From Flavobacteriales bacterium (lineage in GTDB: Bacteria; Bacteroidota; Bacteroidia; Flavobacteriales_D; Crocinitomicaceae), in assembly GCA_947497485.1 (NCBI GenBank), contig CANMHB010000014.1, positions 1-64,000 on the forward strand: DNA of 64,000 nt, given 5' to 3'. The notes beneath the pieces are model-generated. The model was not told the origin of the DNA and made no database searches. It worked only from the letters and a program-made list of their open reading frames with translations. Positions 41,142 to 50,554 of this stretch are shown one piece after another. The first letter of the stretch is position 1. The number at the start of each line of letters is the position of its first letter. A program made the position numbers and the translations under genes.

Positions 41142-41726
41142 CTATTTCATTGCTTCAACCCATTTAGCGACGTATTTTCCAATAATGTCAAATTCAAGAT
41201 TCACCTGATCTCCTTCTCGAATAGATGAAAAATTAGTGTTTTCAAATGTATATGGGATGATGCAAACCGAAAACGTGTTTCGTTCTGAATCCACTACCGT
41301 TAAACTTGTTCCATTTACAGTGATTGAACCTTTTTCAACGGTTAACTGATGACTTTTATGGGAAAAAGTAAATTTCCAACTTCCGTTTTGATCTTCAATT
41401 TTCTCACATGTTCCAATTGTATCCACGTGACCTTGAACAATATGTCCGTCTAATCTACCATTCATTTGCATGCATCGTTCAAGATTAACTTTCGTTCCGA
41501 TTTCCCATTGGTTTAGGTTCGTTTTATCGAGCGTTTCCTGAATGGCAGTGACTTTGTAGGTTTCATTGCTAATTTCAACTACGGTTAAACAACAACCATT
41601 GTGCGCAATACTTTGATCGATTTTCAATTCGGAAGTCATTTTAGCCTTCAATGTAAAATGAATATTACCACCTTCTTTTTCGATGTTTGTAACCTCAGCT
41701 ATTTCTTCAATTATTCCTGTAAACAT
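41142..41726 (-). CDS. ribE: Riboflavin synthase alpha chain
   Basis: 194 residues with two lumazine-binding barrels in tandem: MFTGIIEEIAEV starts the first, and RLDGHIVQGHVDTIG begins the second. The enzyme makes riboflavin from two molecules of 6,7-dimethyl-8-ribityllumazine by dismutation. It is followed on the same strand by nothing closer than the convergent MORN-repeat gene (8 bp), and recJ lies 10 bp upstream in the same orientation. Confidence 0.95.
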   Translation of the reverse strand: MFTGIIEEIAEVTNIEKEGGNIHFTLKAKMTSELKIDQSIAHNGCCLTVVEISNETYKVTAIQETLDKTNLNQWEIGTKVNLERCMQMNGRLDGHIVQGHVDTIGTCEKIEDQNGSWKFTFSHKSHQLTVEKGSITVNGTSLTVVDSERNTFSVCIIPYTFENTNFSSIREGDQVNLEFDIIGKYVAKWVEAMK

Positions 41727-41736
41727 AAGTTAACTT

Positions 41737-43461
41737 TTAAAGCATTTCTCTTAAATCTTTTATATTGAGCTGAATGGATTTTTTACCATTAAATTCATTT
41801 GTTTCTAATGTGTAAGCCATTTCAAAAGGAACGCCACTTCCAACTTCATCCTCTTTATGTCTTAAATTAAAACCTATTGCCTCATACTGAAGACGTGAAT
41901 TCGGTTGAACCACTTTAATTTTTAGGTGGGCATCCTTCAAAATCTTTGAATCTGTCGTAAATAAATTCGTGGTATGAAAAACAGGTTTCATATTTCCTGG
42001 ACCGAAAGGTTCAAACGTTTCAATTAGTCTCTTCATTCTCGGAATTTCCAATGGTGATTCATCCCGGTGAATTTCATTCAATTCGATAGTCAAATCGATT
42101 GATTGAACGGGCGTTTTATCTGAAATGGATATTGTTTCAGAAACAATCTGTTCAAAACGTTCCTTGAAAACTTCCAAGTTTTCAGGTTTTAAGGATAAAC
42201 CAGCTGCATGTTTGTGACCGCCATATTGCTCGAGAAGATCATCACATTTTGAAATAGCCTTGTATAAGTCAAAATTGTTAACGCTCCTGGCAGAACCCGT
42301 AATCATTCCATTTGATTTCGTTAAAACAATTGTCGGACGGAAATGCGTTTCGATTAATCTTGATGCTACAATTCCAACTACTCCTTTATGCCAATTCTCA
42401 TTAAAAACTACTGTAGTTGACTTCGAACTAAAATGTGGGTCAGCAGCAACTTGATTCAGAGCTTCAGCTGTTATTTCCCGATCAATATTTTTCCGCTCCG
42501 AATTATCGGCATTGATTTCTTTCGCTAGTCGTGATAATTCATTCAAATCTTTAGAAATCATTAATTCTACAGCTGCTTTTCCTGTTCTTAATCTTCCTGC
42601 AGCATTTATTCGAGGAGCAATAATAAAAACAACATCTGTCAAATTCAACGGAAACTTCTTACCTGCTAGCGATAAAAGTTCTTGAAAAGCCAACCGTGGT
42701 TTATCATTGAGTTTTTTCAAACCGTGATAACACAAAATTCTATTTTCTCCAGTAACTGGAACGATATCTGCGCCTATACTAATTGCAAGCAAATCTAGGT
42801 TTGCGAATAAATCAGCTTGATCGAGTTTTTTATGTCGAAAATAACCTTGTAAAAATTTGAAGCCAACACCACAACCTGAGAGTTCTTTGTAAGGATAATC
42901 ACAATCAGTTTGCTTCGGATCTAAAACGATACAATTTGGAATTTCATCCCCAGGCTCGTGATGGTCACAAATTATGAAATCAATTCCAAGGTTTTTTGCA
43001 TAAGTTACTTTTTCGTTCGCTTTAATTCCACAATCAAGGGCAATGATGAGTGTATACCCATTTGAATGAGCATAATCTATACCAGCAATGCTCACTCCAT
43101 AACCTTCCGTATATCGATCTGGAATATAAAAACCGAGATTCGCATTTTGTTTCTTAAGCACCTCATGCATCAAAGCGACTGCCGTTGTTCCATCGACATC
43201 GTAGTCTCCGAAAAGCAAAATTTTCTCATTTGTTTCAAGCGCTTGAGACAATCGATCAACTGCCCGATCCATGTTTTTCATCAAAAAAGGATCATTTAAA
43301 TTTTGCAAGTCAGGCCTCAAGAATTCTTGGGCGCTTTCAATTGAATTAATTCCTCTTTGATTCAATAAAGTTGCGACAATACGATCGACCTTTAAGCTTT
43401 CTTTCAAGGCTAGAATTACATTTTCTTCAACGTCATTTTTCATTAACCACTTCTTCTCCAT
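41737..43461 (-). CDS. recJ: Single-stranded-DNA exonuclease RecJ
   Basis: 574 residues, normal length. DHH-family motifs are GDYDVDG at 85-91 and CDHHEPG around 165-171, followed by the DHHA1 region with GHKHAAG. RecJ degrades single-stranded DNA 5' to 3' in recombination and repair. It ends 10 bp before ribE, so the two are probably cotranscribed. Confidence 0.96.
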   Translation of the reverse strand: MEKKWLMKNDVEENVILALKESLKVDRIVATLLNQRGINSIESAQEFLRPDLQNLNDPFLMKNMDRAVDRLSQALETNEKILLFGDYDVDGTTAVALMHEVLKKQNANLGFYIPDRYTEGYGVSIAGIDYAHSNGYTLIIALDCGIKANEKVTYAKNLGIDFIICDHHEPGDEIPNCIVLDPKQTDCDYPYKELSGCGVGFKFLQGYFRHKKLDQADLFANLDLLAISIGADIVPVTGENRILCYHGLKKLNDKPRLAFQELLSLAGKKFPLNLTDVVFIIAPRINAAGRLRTGKAAVELMISKDLNELSRLAKEINADNSERKNIDREITAEALNQVAADPHFSSKSTTVVFNENWHKGVVGIVASRLIETHFRPTIVLTKSNGMITGSARSVNNFDLYKAISKCDDLLEQYGGHKHAAGLSLKPENLEVFKERFEQIVSETISISDKTPVQSIDLTIELNEIHRDESPLEIPRMKRLIETFEPFGPGNMKPVFHTTNLFTTDSKILKDAHLKIKVVQPNSRLQYEAIGFNLRHKEDEVGSGVPFEMAYTLETNEFNGKKSIQLNIKDLREML

Positions 43462-43522
43462 ATCAACTTTTCTTATTTAAGTTAATGAAAATTATGCGTT
43501 AAAATCACAAAAACTGAAAAAA

Positions 43523-44941
43523 TTATTCCACGTAACTTAACTTCAGCATATTGGAACTTCCTAAATCTTCAAGCGGGATAGAAGCAATATTAATTACAAG
43601 ATCACCAGATTTTAAATATCCTTCAGATTTCATTAAGTATTTAATATCTGCAATCGTATGATCTGTGCTGATACGCTTGTTGTAGTAAAATGCTTTTACA
43701 CCCCAAACTAAATTTAGCTGAGTTAGAATTTTATTGTTACTCGTAAAAACAAAAATATCGGTATTTGGTCTTTGGGATGCAATTTTGTATGCTGTATACC
43801 CTGAAAATGACATGGTAATAATTGCTTTTGCTTCAACACGTTGTGACAAACGGCATGCATTGAAACATATAGAATCTGAAATAAAACGATCTTGATTTTT
43901 TTCAGGAAGTTCTTCTTTATTATAAATCCCATCAAACGTTTCCATTTCCTTAATGATATTAGACATCGTCTTAATCACTTCAATTGGGTATTTACCAACC
44001 GAAGTTTCACCAGAAAGCATAACAGCATCCGTTCCGTCAAGCACCGCATTGGCAACATCGTTTACCTCAGCTCTGGTTGGTGTCATGCTCGAAATCATCG
44101 TTTCCATCATTTGAGTAGCAACAATGACTGGTTTAGCTTTGTGAATACATTTTGTGATCAACATTTTCTGAATCAGTGGCACATTTTGAAAAGGAACCTC
44201 AACACCAAGATCGCCTCGAGCGACCATGAGTCCATCGCTTTCTTGAATGATATCATCAATGCACTCTAAAGCTTCAGGCTTTTCGATTTTTGCAATTACT
44301 TTTGCATGTCCGCCATGAGCAGAAATGCGATGTTTTAGTTCAATAATGTCTCTTGCGGAACGAACAAACGAAAGTCCTATCCAATCTACTTCTTGTTCTA
44401 AAGCAAATTCAAGATCGAGTTGATCTTTTTCGGTTAATGAGGGGAGTGAAATCTTGGTGTTTGGAAAATTAACTCCTTTTTTCGATGATAAAACACCTCC
44501 TTGAATTACTTTACAAATAATTTCTGCTTTACCATCCGTTGATTGAACTTCAAGAACTAACTTTCCATCATCTAATAATATACGTTCTCCCGCCTGCACA
44601 TCTTGTGGTAATTTAGCATAGTTAATTGAAAATCGTTCTTTGTTACCAACCACTTTTTCCACTAAAACTTTTATTTCTTGTCCTACTTCAAGGAGAACAC
44701 CGTTGTTTTCCATTTCGTTGGTCCGAATTTTTGGACCTTGAAGATCTGCAAGAATTGCAACATTTTGCCCCAACTCTTCATTTAGTTCCCTGATTGTTTT
44801 AACTGCAGCTGCATGGTCATCGTAGGAACCATGTGAAAAGTTTAAACGACAGACGTTTAAACCAGCCAAAATCATTTCTTTTAAAATTTCTTTGTTTGAG
44901 CAAGCTGGACCGATGGTAGCAACAATTTTTGTTTTTTTCAT
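43523..44941 (-). CDS. pyk: Pyruvate kinase
   Basis: 472 residues. The N-terminal TKIVATIGPAC with CRLNFSHG, the substrate-binding MVARGDLGVE and the cation site near TQMMETM are all present. The C-terminal regulatory domain is of ordinary length. Converts phosphoenolpyruvate and ADP to pyruvate and ATP. It follows an IPExxxVDY gene, a frequent pairing in Bacteroidota. Confidence 0.97.
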   Translation of the reverse strand: MKKTKIVATIGPACSNKEILKEMILAGLNVCRLNFSHGSYDDHAAAVKTIRELNEELGQNVAILADLQGPKIRTNEMENNGVLLEVGQEIKVLVEKVVGNKERFSINYAKLPQDVQAGERILLDDGKLVLEVQSTDGKAEIICKVIQGGVLSSKKGVNFPNTKISLPSLTEKDQLDLEFALEQEVDWIGLSFVRSARDIIELKHRISAHGGHAKVIAKIEKPEALECIDDIIQESDGLMVARGDLGVEVPFQNVPLIQKMLITKCIHKAKPVIVATQMMETMISSMTPTRAEVNDVANAVLDGTDAVMLSGETSVGKYPIEVIKTMSNIIKEMETFDGIYNKEELPEKNQDRFISDSICFNACRLSQRVEAKAIITMSFSGYTAYKIASQRPNTDIFVFTSNNKILTQLNLVWGVKAFYYNKRISTDHTIADIKYLMKSEGYLKSGDLVINIASIPLEDLGSSNMLKLSYVE

Positions 44942-44962
44942 TTAAAAGGTTTTTATCTTTTT

Positions 44963-45385
44963 TTATATGTAATCGATAAAATCGAAGTCTTCATTTTCAA
45001 GTTTAAAGGCTGCAACAATTCCGTTGGTATTTCTCAATTGATTTAAAAATTGATTGGTTTCGATTGTTAAATTATTTTTGATAATCAAGAAAAAATCCAT
45101 GAGGTTATGCTCATTTGTAATTGATTGATTTCCTTGTTTATTTTTTAACAAATAGAAAGTAGAGTGGTTTTCTTCATCTTCAAAATGAAAATGCTGAAAT
45201 TGTCTTTGAACTTTCGTTTTACGGTCCGTTAATGAAAATAGATCCAAGGATTTTTCAAATTTAAATTCAAAACGATTGTTTAGCTCCCATGCAAGCCTAT
45301 AATCAGCAAAAGGGGAGGATAAACCGAATACCTCAAACTCAAGTTCTTCTTCAACAAAAAGTGTGTATTTTTTTTGCTTTGACAT
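44963..45385 (-). CDS. IPExxxVDY family protein
   Basis: 140 residues, soluble, with the C-terminal ENEDFDFIDYI that fits the family's terminal V/I-D-Y motif. The family is found in Bacteroidota near pyk and has no known function. It lies 21 bp before pyk on the same strand. A TAATTTTG box (45400-45393) is 7 nt before the ATG, with a TTTG 23 bp further upstream. Confidence 0.75.
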   Translation of the reverse strand: MSKQKKYTLFVEEELEFEVFGLSSPFADYRLAWELNNRFEFKFEKSLDLFSLTDRKTKVQRQFQHFHFEDEENHSTFYLLKNKQGNQSITNEHNLMDFFLIIKNNLTIETNQFLNQLRNTNGIVAAFKLENEDFDFIDYI

Positions 45386-45392
45386 TCGATAT

Positions 45393-45427
45393 CAAAATTA
45401 AGGAACAAATTCGTTCTATGTAACAAA
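45393..45427 (-). promoter_or_regulatory. Promoter of the IPExxxVDY-pyk unit
   Basis: On the minus strand TTTG (45427-45424), a 23-bp spacer and TAATTTTG (45400-45393) match the phylum consensus. The box ends 7 nt before the start codon. Confidence 0.55.
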
Positions 45428-45493
45428 CCTTTCAAATTGTTGTTATCAAGAATTGAAAGTTTATAAAGTGAATAAATAATTGTATAAACATTA

Positions 45494-45522
45494 TTTGAAC
45501 TTTTTAATTTTAGTTAATTTTG
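45494..45522 (+). promoter_or_regulatory. Promoter of the outer-membrane protein gene at 45545
   Basis: TTTG (45494-45497), a 17-bp spacer and TAATTTTG (45515-45522) match the Bacteroidota consensus well. The presumed transcript start lies near 45527-45530, which favours the ATG at 45545 over the TTG at 45530. Confidence 0.7.
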
Positions 45523-45544
45523 AACCCATTTGAATAAACAACCA

Positions 45545-46249
45545 ATGTCGTTAGCTTTTCGTTTTTCTCTATTCTTTCTTTTGCTTAACAGTCTGGCGTT
45601 TGCGCAACCAAATAAAATTATCACCAACAAAGACAACTATAATTGGATGCTTGGTGCGTCTTGGATGATGCTAGATGATGACGGAGTAGAGACCAATCCG
45701 TTTAATTTTTCTGAATATCATTCTGCGCCTTACCCTACTCGTTTTTTCGTGGACAAATACATCTATAATGGCTGGAGTGTTGAAGGCTCAATTTGTTTTC
45801 AAAAATACGATAGCACAAAATATGTAAATGATTCGTTGAGAATTAATGGTAACCTTTTTGGTTTTGACGTTCACTCAAAATATTCATTTTACAAAATGCT
45901 AGGAAGAAGTTGGATTGATCCTTATGTTTTCGCTGGAGGTGGAATTACAAGCCGTCAATTAGATGATCGTAATACGGCAAAAGCGATGTCAATTAATGCG
46001 AACATCGGTGGTGGAATTAACTTTTGGGTAGCATACAATATTGGAATACAATTACAATCTGTGGCAAAATTTTCTTTAAATGATTTTATGGGTCCATCTA
46101 ATTACATGGCTCACACAGCAGGAATAGTTGTCCGCCTAGAAAAATCAAATGGTGAAGGAAATGATTTTGCAAAATCGAAATACAAAGTCAAAAAGTCCCG
46201 ATCTAAAATTAAGGTTCCAAAAGATAAAAAGAAACAAAAAGAATCTTAA
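45545..46249 (+). CDS. Outer-membrane beta-barrel protein
   Basis: 234 residues from the ATG at 45545. A signal peptide ends at LAFAQ, followed by a barrel-like region of alternating aromatic strands (the SWIDPYVFAGGGITSR and FWVAYNIGIQLQ segments) as in OmpA-type eight-stranded barrels. The last 40 residues are strongly basic (KSKYKVKKSRSKIKVPKDKK) and would sit in the periplasm or bind peptidoglycan or acidic polymers. No OmpA peptidoglycan domain is present. It converges with the gene at 46246-46617, overlapping its stop by 4 bp. Confidence 0.75.
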   Translation: MSLAFRFSLFFLLLNSLAFAQPNKIITNKDNYNWMLGASWMMLDDDGVETNPFNFSEYHSAPYPTRFFVDKYIYNGWSVEGSICFQKYDSTKYVNDSLRINGNLFGFDVHSKYSFYKMLGRSWIDPYVFAGGGITSRQLDDRNTAKAMSINANIGGGINFWVAYNIGIQLQSVAKFSLNDFMGPSNYMAHTAGIVVRLEKSNGEGNDFAKSKYKVKKSRSKIKVPKDKKKQKES

Positions 46250-46617
46250 TTATTCTTGATTCTGAATCTTTTAATCGTTCGCTGACTCGCGGTAACCAAT
46301 CCAAAAAAATACTCCCCATCAGGTAACGATTGGCTATCGAAACGAATGATATGTCCTCCTTTTTTGAAGTAATCATTTCGTAATTCAACCATTTTTTCTT
46401 GATCTTTCCAAATTGAAAATTCCACCTTGATCATATCTGGAGACACGAAATAAAATTCGACTTCGCCTTCTACTGGATTTTTTTCTAAGCTGTAAAGTGT
46501 GCAAAACGATTCCATATTTACTTTGTCTTTACTTAACCTCTTAAGTAATAAACGATAAAGAATGATTACCACTATGATAATCAAACTGATAACTAAAACA
46601 TCAATAATTCTTTCCAT
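46246..46617 (-). CDS. Single-pass membrane protein, unknown
   Basis: 123 residues. One N-terminal membrane helix (about 7-24) is followed by a soluble beta-rich domain of about 90 residues; no family is recognised. It lies 1 bp after the DUF493 gene on the same strand, so they are likely one unit. Ends overlap the stop of the convergent barrel gene. Confidence 0.65.
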   Translation of the reverse strand: MERIIDVLVISLIIIVVIILYRLLLKRLSKDKVNMESFCTLYSLEKNPVEGEVEFYFVSPDMIKVEFSIWKDQEKMVELRNDYFKKGGHIIRFDSQSLPDGEYFFGLVTASQRTIKRFRIKNN

Positions 46618-46618
46618 A

Positions 46619-46885
46619 CTACAACGAAATTACACCCTTTATTTCGGATGCTTTTTGATATTTTTCAATGATTTGTTCAACGGAAACAGCTACTTCTTTC
46701 ACACTAACGCTCACGTAGTTTCCTTTACCCGATTCGTGGTAGGATATTTCTGCTGTTTCACCATCAAATAAAGCGGTAACCTGAGCCAATTTTTCATTTT
46801 CGTTTGGAATGATAAACTTGTATAAATACAAATTTGGCCATTCCATTAAATCCAACTGCGCTCTTAGTTTATCAAAAATATCCAT
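46619..46885 (-). CDS. DUF493 (YbeD-like) protein
   Basis: 88 residues from the ATG at 46885. The ferredoxin-like fold is recognisable from WPNLYLYKFIIPNENEKLAQ, the SGKGNYVSVSVKEV strand and the terminal YQKASEIKGVISL. YbeD-like proteins are small and cytoplasmic, with a proposed regulatory role by ACT-like ligand binding. A TAACTTTG box lies 4 nt before the ATG. Confidence 0.82.
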   Translation of the reverse strand: MDIFDKLRAQLDLMEWPNLYLYKFIIPNENEKLAQVTALFDGETAEISYHESGKGNYVSVSVKEVAVSVEQIIEKYQKASEIKGVISL

Positions 46886-46889
46886 CAAA

Positions 46890-46897
46890 CAAAGTTA
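46890..46897 (-). promoter_or_regulatory. TAnnTTTG box of the DUF493 gene
   Basis: The minus strand reads TAACTTTG, 4 nt before the ATG at 46885. This supports the ATG over a TTG one codon upstream. No obvious -33 element. Confidence 0.5.
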
Positions 46898-46968
46898 AAC
46901 TTCATTTTTGGAATTGAAGAATTGATTTGAAACTTTAACAAATTCGTTTAAAATGGACGAAAGACCAA

Positions 46969-47574
46969 TTAATTCGTAACATTTAAAGCGCTTTCAACAA
47001 CCATTATCACTCCTGTTGATTCATTTTTCACCACAACGTTGATTCCGATCGTTTTTCCAACCTCAATTTCTGAAATTAAACTAGCTGGAATAATATTGCC
47101 TGAACATTGTCCGTTATTAACTCCCAAAACTTCGATAGAAATCACGTTATATTCCATTGAAATTATTGGGCTATCAGCGCTTTGTCCAACCGTTATTTTT
47201 GATCCGCTCCCTTTGGAAACAGTACTTGTCAATACAATTGGATCAGGAATTGGCCGCACGAAATATTCAATGCTATCGGTTCCGATTATTTTTCCATTTT
47301 GATTAGACACCGGAAAATTAACAACTAATTTGCCGAGTTCCTTCGGTATAATAATGAAGCCTTTGGTTCCTTCTTCAAACTCAAATTCTTCAATTGATAC
47401 ACTTTTAGCAATTGGAGTAAAAACAATGCCGTCTTTTGATGCAGGTAAAACTTTGTTCTTGTAGCCTTGGTAAAGAAAATTATATTCAGGCATGGCAAGC
47501 GCCTTTTGCACTTGTGATTGAATTTTTATCCAAGAGTTGATAAATAGAAATAAAAGGGCTATTTTGATTTTCAT
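46969..47574 (-). CDS. GldM C-terminal-domain-like secreted protein
   Basis: 201 residues with a signal peptide (about 1-20). PEYNFLYQGYKNKVLPAS starts a region similar to the C-terminal part of GldM, the periplasmic shaft protein of the type IX secretion and gliding machinery; the end (SEIEVGKTIGINVVVKNEST) also fits. The 400-residue N-terminal part of GldM is absent. It is a paralogue of the gene 11 bp upstream. A role linked to type IX secretion is inference. Confidence 0.65.
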   Translation of the reverse strand: MKIKIALLFLFINSWIKIQSQVQKALAMPEYNFLYQGYKNKVLPASKDGIVFTPIAKSVSIEEFEFEEGTKGFIIIPKELGKLVVNFPVSNQNGKIIGTDSIEYFVRPIPDPIVLTSTVSKGSGSKITVGQSADSPIISMEYNVISIEVLGVNNGQCSGNIIPASLISEIEVGKTIGINVVVKNESTGVIMVVESALNVTN

Positions 47575-47585
47575 AAAAGCATAAA

Positions 47586-48170
47586 TTAGTTTGTAACTTT
47601 TAGGGATGAAACAATTGTGGAATCTGCTCCAGTTAGAATATCCTTTATTTTAACTGTAACACCAACATGGTTTCCCACTTTAATTGATTTAACGGCTTTG
47701 CCTGGAATGGTTCCGCCCGTATAATCTTGATCTTGTATATTTACACTTAGTACCTCATATGAGCGTCGAATAGGAGCACTGGTAGATAAACCACATTGAA
47801 TGTTGGCTCCACTGGACTTTGAAATGGTTTGATTTTGGACTCCTACCATTGGGAAGGCTTTTACTTTGTAAAAGACAGTATCAAAAATAATCCATTCACC
47901 ATTAATTTTTGCCTCCTGAACAATAGGAACAATCCTTGTTCCAGCACCAGGCTTAACAATATATCCTTTTTTTCCTTGAAAAGTAGTAGGAGTAGCAGTC
48001 GTTCCTTCTACTAAAATTCTATTCTCTTCAGCACCAGTTGCCTCAGGAATGATAACATTATCATACCCACGATAAAGAATATTTAGTTCGGGTTGTTCTG
48101 CAACAACTGTAACTTGAGCTTTTAGAAAACTAAAAGGGATAATATACAATATAACAAATAACTTTTTCAT
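47586..48170 (-). CDS. GldM C-terminal-domain-like secreted protein
   Basis: 194 residues with a signal peptide ending near LKAQV. PELNILYRGYDNVIIPEATG and the closing VKSIKVGNHVGVTVKIKD match the C-terminal domains of GldM. It shares layout and sequence with the following gene, so the two arose by duplication. It starts 5 bp after the stop of the gene with an internal repeat at 48176-49615. Confidence 0.68.
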   Translation of the reverse strand: MKKLFVILYIIPFSFLKAQVTVVAEQPELNILYRGYDNVIIPEATGAEENRILVEGTTATPTTFQGKKGYIVKPGAGTRIVPIVQEAKINGEWIIFDTVFYKVKAFPMVGVQNQTISKSSGANIQCGLSTSAPIRRSYEVLSVNIQDQDYTGGTIPGKAVKSIKVGNHVGVTVKIKDILTGADSTIVSSLKVTN

Positions 48171-48175
48171 AATTT

Positions 48176-49615
48176 CTAGTATTGAATTACATTTTCATCT
48201 ATTTCGTAGCAATGAATTAGTTCCTTAAGTTCATCTACCTTCATTTTTCTAACTTTGTTTGACATGATTATCTTTTTCCAGGCAAAATCTTCATTTTGAT
48301 TAAAGGGAGCAAGCTCTTCCTTTAATAGTTCTGAGATTTCGTCTAACATTGGATCAAATCCGTCTCCAAACGCCATTAAAACCTGAGGTTTCTGACTATA
48401 ACCTTTTTTATTATCTAAACGCTCTGTGAATAGAAGTTGACTAAAGATTGTTTTGAACTTACCAGTGGAATCGGAAGAAAAATTTCGTTTTAAATAAAGC
48501 GCTGGATTCGGATAATCAACCCAATAGGTTAATTCTAAATCTGGAAATCGCAATGATTGATTTTCTCCACAAGCCTCATATTGCGTTTTTAATGACTGTA
48601 ACGATATTGTTCCTTTCTCAGAAATTCGAGACAATGCTCCAAATATTTCAGGATTATAATTTGGTGCATTACCTTGTGTCGTTAGTCTCGTAAACCAAGC
48701 TTCAAAAGACTCTTGCTTCGATTCTCTATAAAGAATTGATTTCGTGTAATCTTCATCATCTCCCTCTATTTCCCAACTTGCACCGGGCAAAATACGTTTA
48801 ATTGAACTCGATTTGTTGTAGTATTTAAATTCATCTTCATTAAAATCATCGAAAAGATTTGAATAGCGATAAGGCTTCCAGTAATCTGATATTGCATATA
48901 CTGGATATTCAGGTCCGTCAATTTCTCTTTTCGCTAATTGAAATTCACGTAACTTACTTGTAATTTTTTTGGATATATCTTCATTTAAATAATCGAACCT
49001 CCCTAATTGATTAATCTCATTAAGTGTTAACTGTAAACAGATATAATATTTGTTTTCATACTGTGACTTCTTGGCAAAATAAACATTTTCGGTATTCAGA
49101 ATAATTAATTCGATATCATTAACATCATAGTAATTAATTAATGGCGGTCTTCTTACAATTAAACTAGCTGGAGCCAAGTTATATTGTTGTTCTAACTCTA
49201 TTTTATTCGTTCTTGTCAGAGGACCAAAAACAGCCGGATCGAAATCGGGTTCTTTCCCTTGGGTAGTTAATCGATTGAACCAATCATCAAAGCTTTCGGA
49301 ATCTGAATCACGCATTAAAATAGTTCTTGTTGCATTCTCATCATCTCCTTCTATTTCCCAAGGCTCTCCAGGCAATGCATAATTCTTCAACCCATCAATT
49401 GTATGAAAACTCTCAATTGATAATCCTTTTAATACACCATCTGAAGATCCAAGATTTGTAATTAAACCTTGATTTTGAACCAACATACTTACCAAAGAAT
49501 TTGGATCATTATAGTCAAAGAGAGCTTTATTTTTTTTGTTATTTTCAAAAATTGTGAAAGTTTGCGCTTGAACGAAACTAGAGAATAGAATACTCAGTAT
49601 AATTAGATTTTTCAT
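48176..49615 (-). CDS. Secreted protein with internal duplication, unknown
   Basis: 479 residues with a signal peptide ending at VQAQT. Residues 81-137 and 276-331 are two copies of a motif: LPG-x-x-WEIEGDDE, then R-x-S-x-ESF, W-F-x-R-L-T-T-Q-G and FG-x-L-(T/S)-R. The intervening region is beta-rich. I do not recognise the family. As first gene of the run with two GldM-like proteins it recalls the gldM-gldN order reversed, but GldN features are not evident. Probably periplasmic or surface. Confidence 0.7.
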   Translation of the reverse strand: MKNLIILSILFSSFVQAQTFTIFENNKKNKALFDYNDPNSLVSMLVQNQGLITNLGSSDGVLKGLSIESFHTIDGLKNYALPGEPWEIEGDDENATRTILMRDSDSESFDDWFNRLTTQGKEPDFDPAVFGPLTRTNKIELEQQYNLAPASLIVRRPPLINYYDVNDIELIILNTENVYFAKKSQYENKYYICLQLTLNEINQLGRFDYLNEDISKKITSKLREFQLAKREIDGPEYPVYAISDYWKPYRYSNLFDDFNEDEFKYYNKSSSIKRILPGASWEIEGDDEDYTKSILYRESKQESFEAWFTRLTTQGNAPNYNPEIFGALSRISEKGTISLQSLKTQYEACGENQSLRFPDLELTYWVDYPNPALYLKRNFSSDSTGKFKTIFSQLLFTERLDNKKGYSQKPQVLMAFGDGFDPMLDEISELLKEELAPFNQNEDFAWKKIIMSNKVRKMKVDELKELIHCYEIDENVIQY

Positions 49616-49648
49616 GTTGAATATTTAGAGGTCGAACTCCTAAATAAC

Positions 49649-50554
49649 TCAACTTTTCTTTGATGTTACATAAACGCCCACAAAGATAACGAGCATATAT
49701 CCAACCTTTTCTAACGTAATTGTTCCGGTGTAATCAGCAGACCACCCTAACAACGCAAAAGTCCAAGCGAACAAGATGACCATTATCGGTTGGGTATAAA
49801 TGTAAGAACTAGATACTGTCGGACTTAAATATTTCAAACCATACATTGTAAGTAAATAGGTAAGAAAAGTTACCCCAATGATTACATAAGATATTTTTAA
49901 AATGATTTCAGATGTGAATGTGGAATAATTCGTTGCTAAAAATTCAGGAATCGTTGGCGGAAAACACAACACGAAAAGTAGCCCAAATGTGAAAACCCAT
50001 GTAATAACAGTCAATGGTTTGTAGCGTTGCATGAGTGGTTTTACAATTACCAAATAAATGGCATAACTCAATGAATTGATAAATAAAAATAAGTCACCAA
50101 GAGAAGAATCTCCCTTTGAGGTTGCACCTTTCAATGTCAATAAAATTGCACCAAGCGCTCCGATTATTATTCCAATGCTACGAACAAGTGTAATTCGCTC
50201 TTTTAAAAGGAAAAAAGACAAGATCACAACCATTATTGGATTGAGTGCCATAATAATTCCCGAATTGAACGCAGAAGATAAATTCAATCCATGAAAGAAA
50301 AACAATTGATTTATTGCAACGCCGAAAAGTCCGCATGCAATTAATCGAGCAAAATCCGATTTTGCTATTTTTTCTCTTCCATTAATGGAAATAACCAACC
50401 AAAATAATGCAGTTGCTCCCATCACGCGAAATAGAATAAAAACATTTGGGGATAGAAATTCTGGCATAACACCTTTTGCTAAAACATGACTAGCACCATA
50501 AAGGACATTCACAAAAAGCAGCGCAAGATGAGCTTTCAGATTATCTATTTTCAT
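49649..50554 (-). CDS. EamA/DMT family permease
   Basis: 301 residues from the ATG at 50554, which overlaps the SUFU stop as ATGA; a start six codons earlier is possible. Ten membrane helices are arranged as two EamA repeats; the LFFFHGLNLSSAFNSGIIMALNP region is typical of the first. Substrates of this drug/metabolite superfamily are varied and cannot be read from the sequence. Confidence 0.88.
   Translation of the reverse strand: MKIDNLKAHLALLFVNVLYGASHVLAKGVMPEFLSPNVFILFRVMGATALFWLVISINGREKIAKSDFARLIACGLFGVAINQLFFFHGLNLSSAFNSGIIMALNPIMVVILSFFLLKERITLVRSIGIIIGALGAILLTLKGATSKGDSSLGDLFLFINSLSYAIYLVIVKPLMQRYKPLTVITWVFTFGLLFVLCFPPTIPEFLATNYSTFTSEIILKISYVIIGVTFLTYLLTMYGLKYLSPTVSSSYIYTQPIMVILFAWTFALLGWSADYTGTITLEKVGYMLVIFVGVYVTSKKS

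Noticed and set aside
48176..49615. GldN
   Set aside because: The position near GldM-like genes is suggestive, but the internal duplication and lack of recognisable GldN motifs do not support it.
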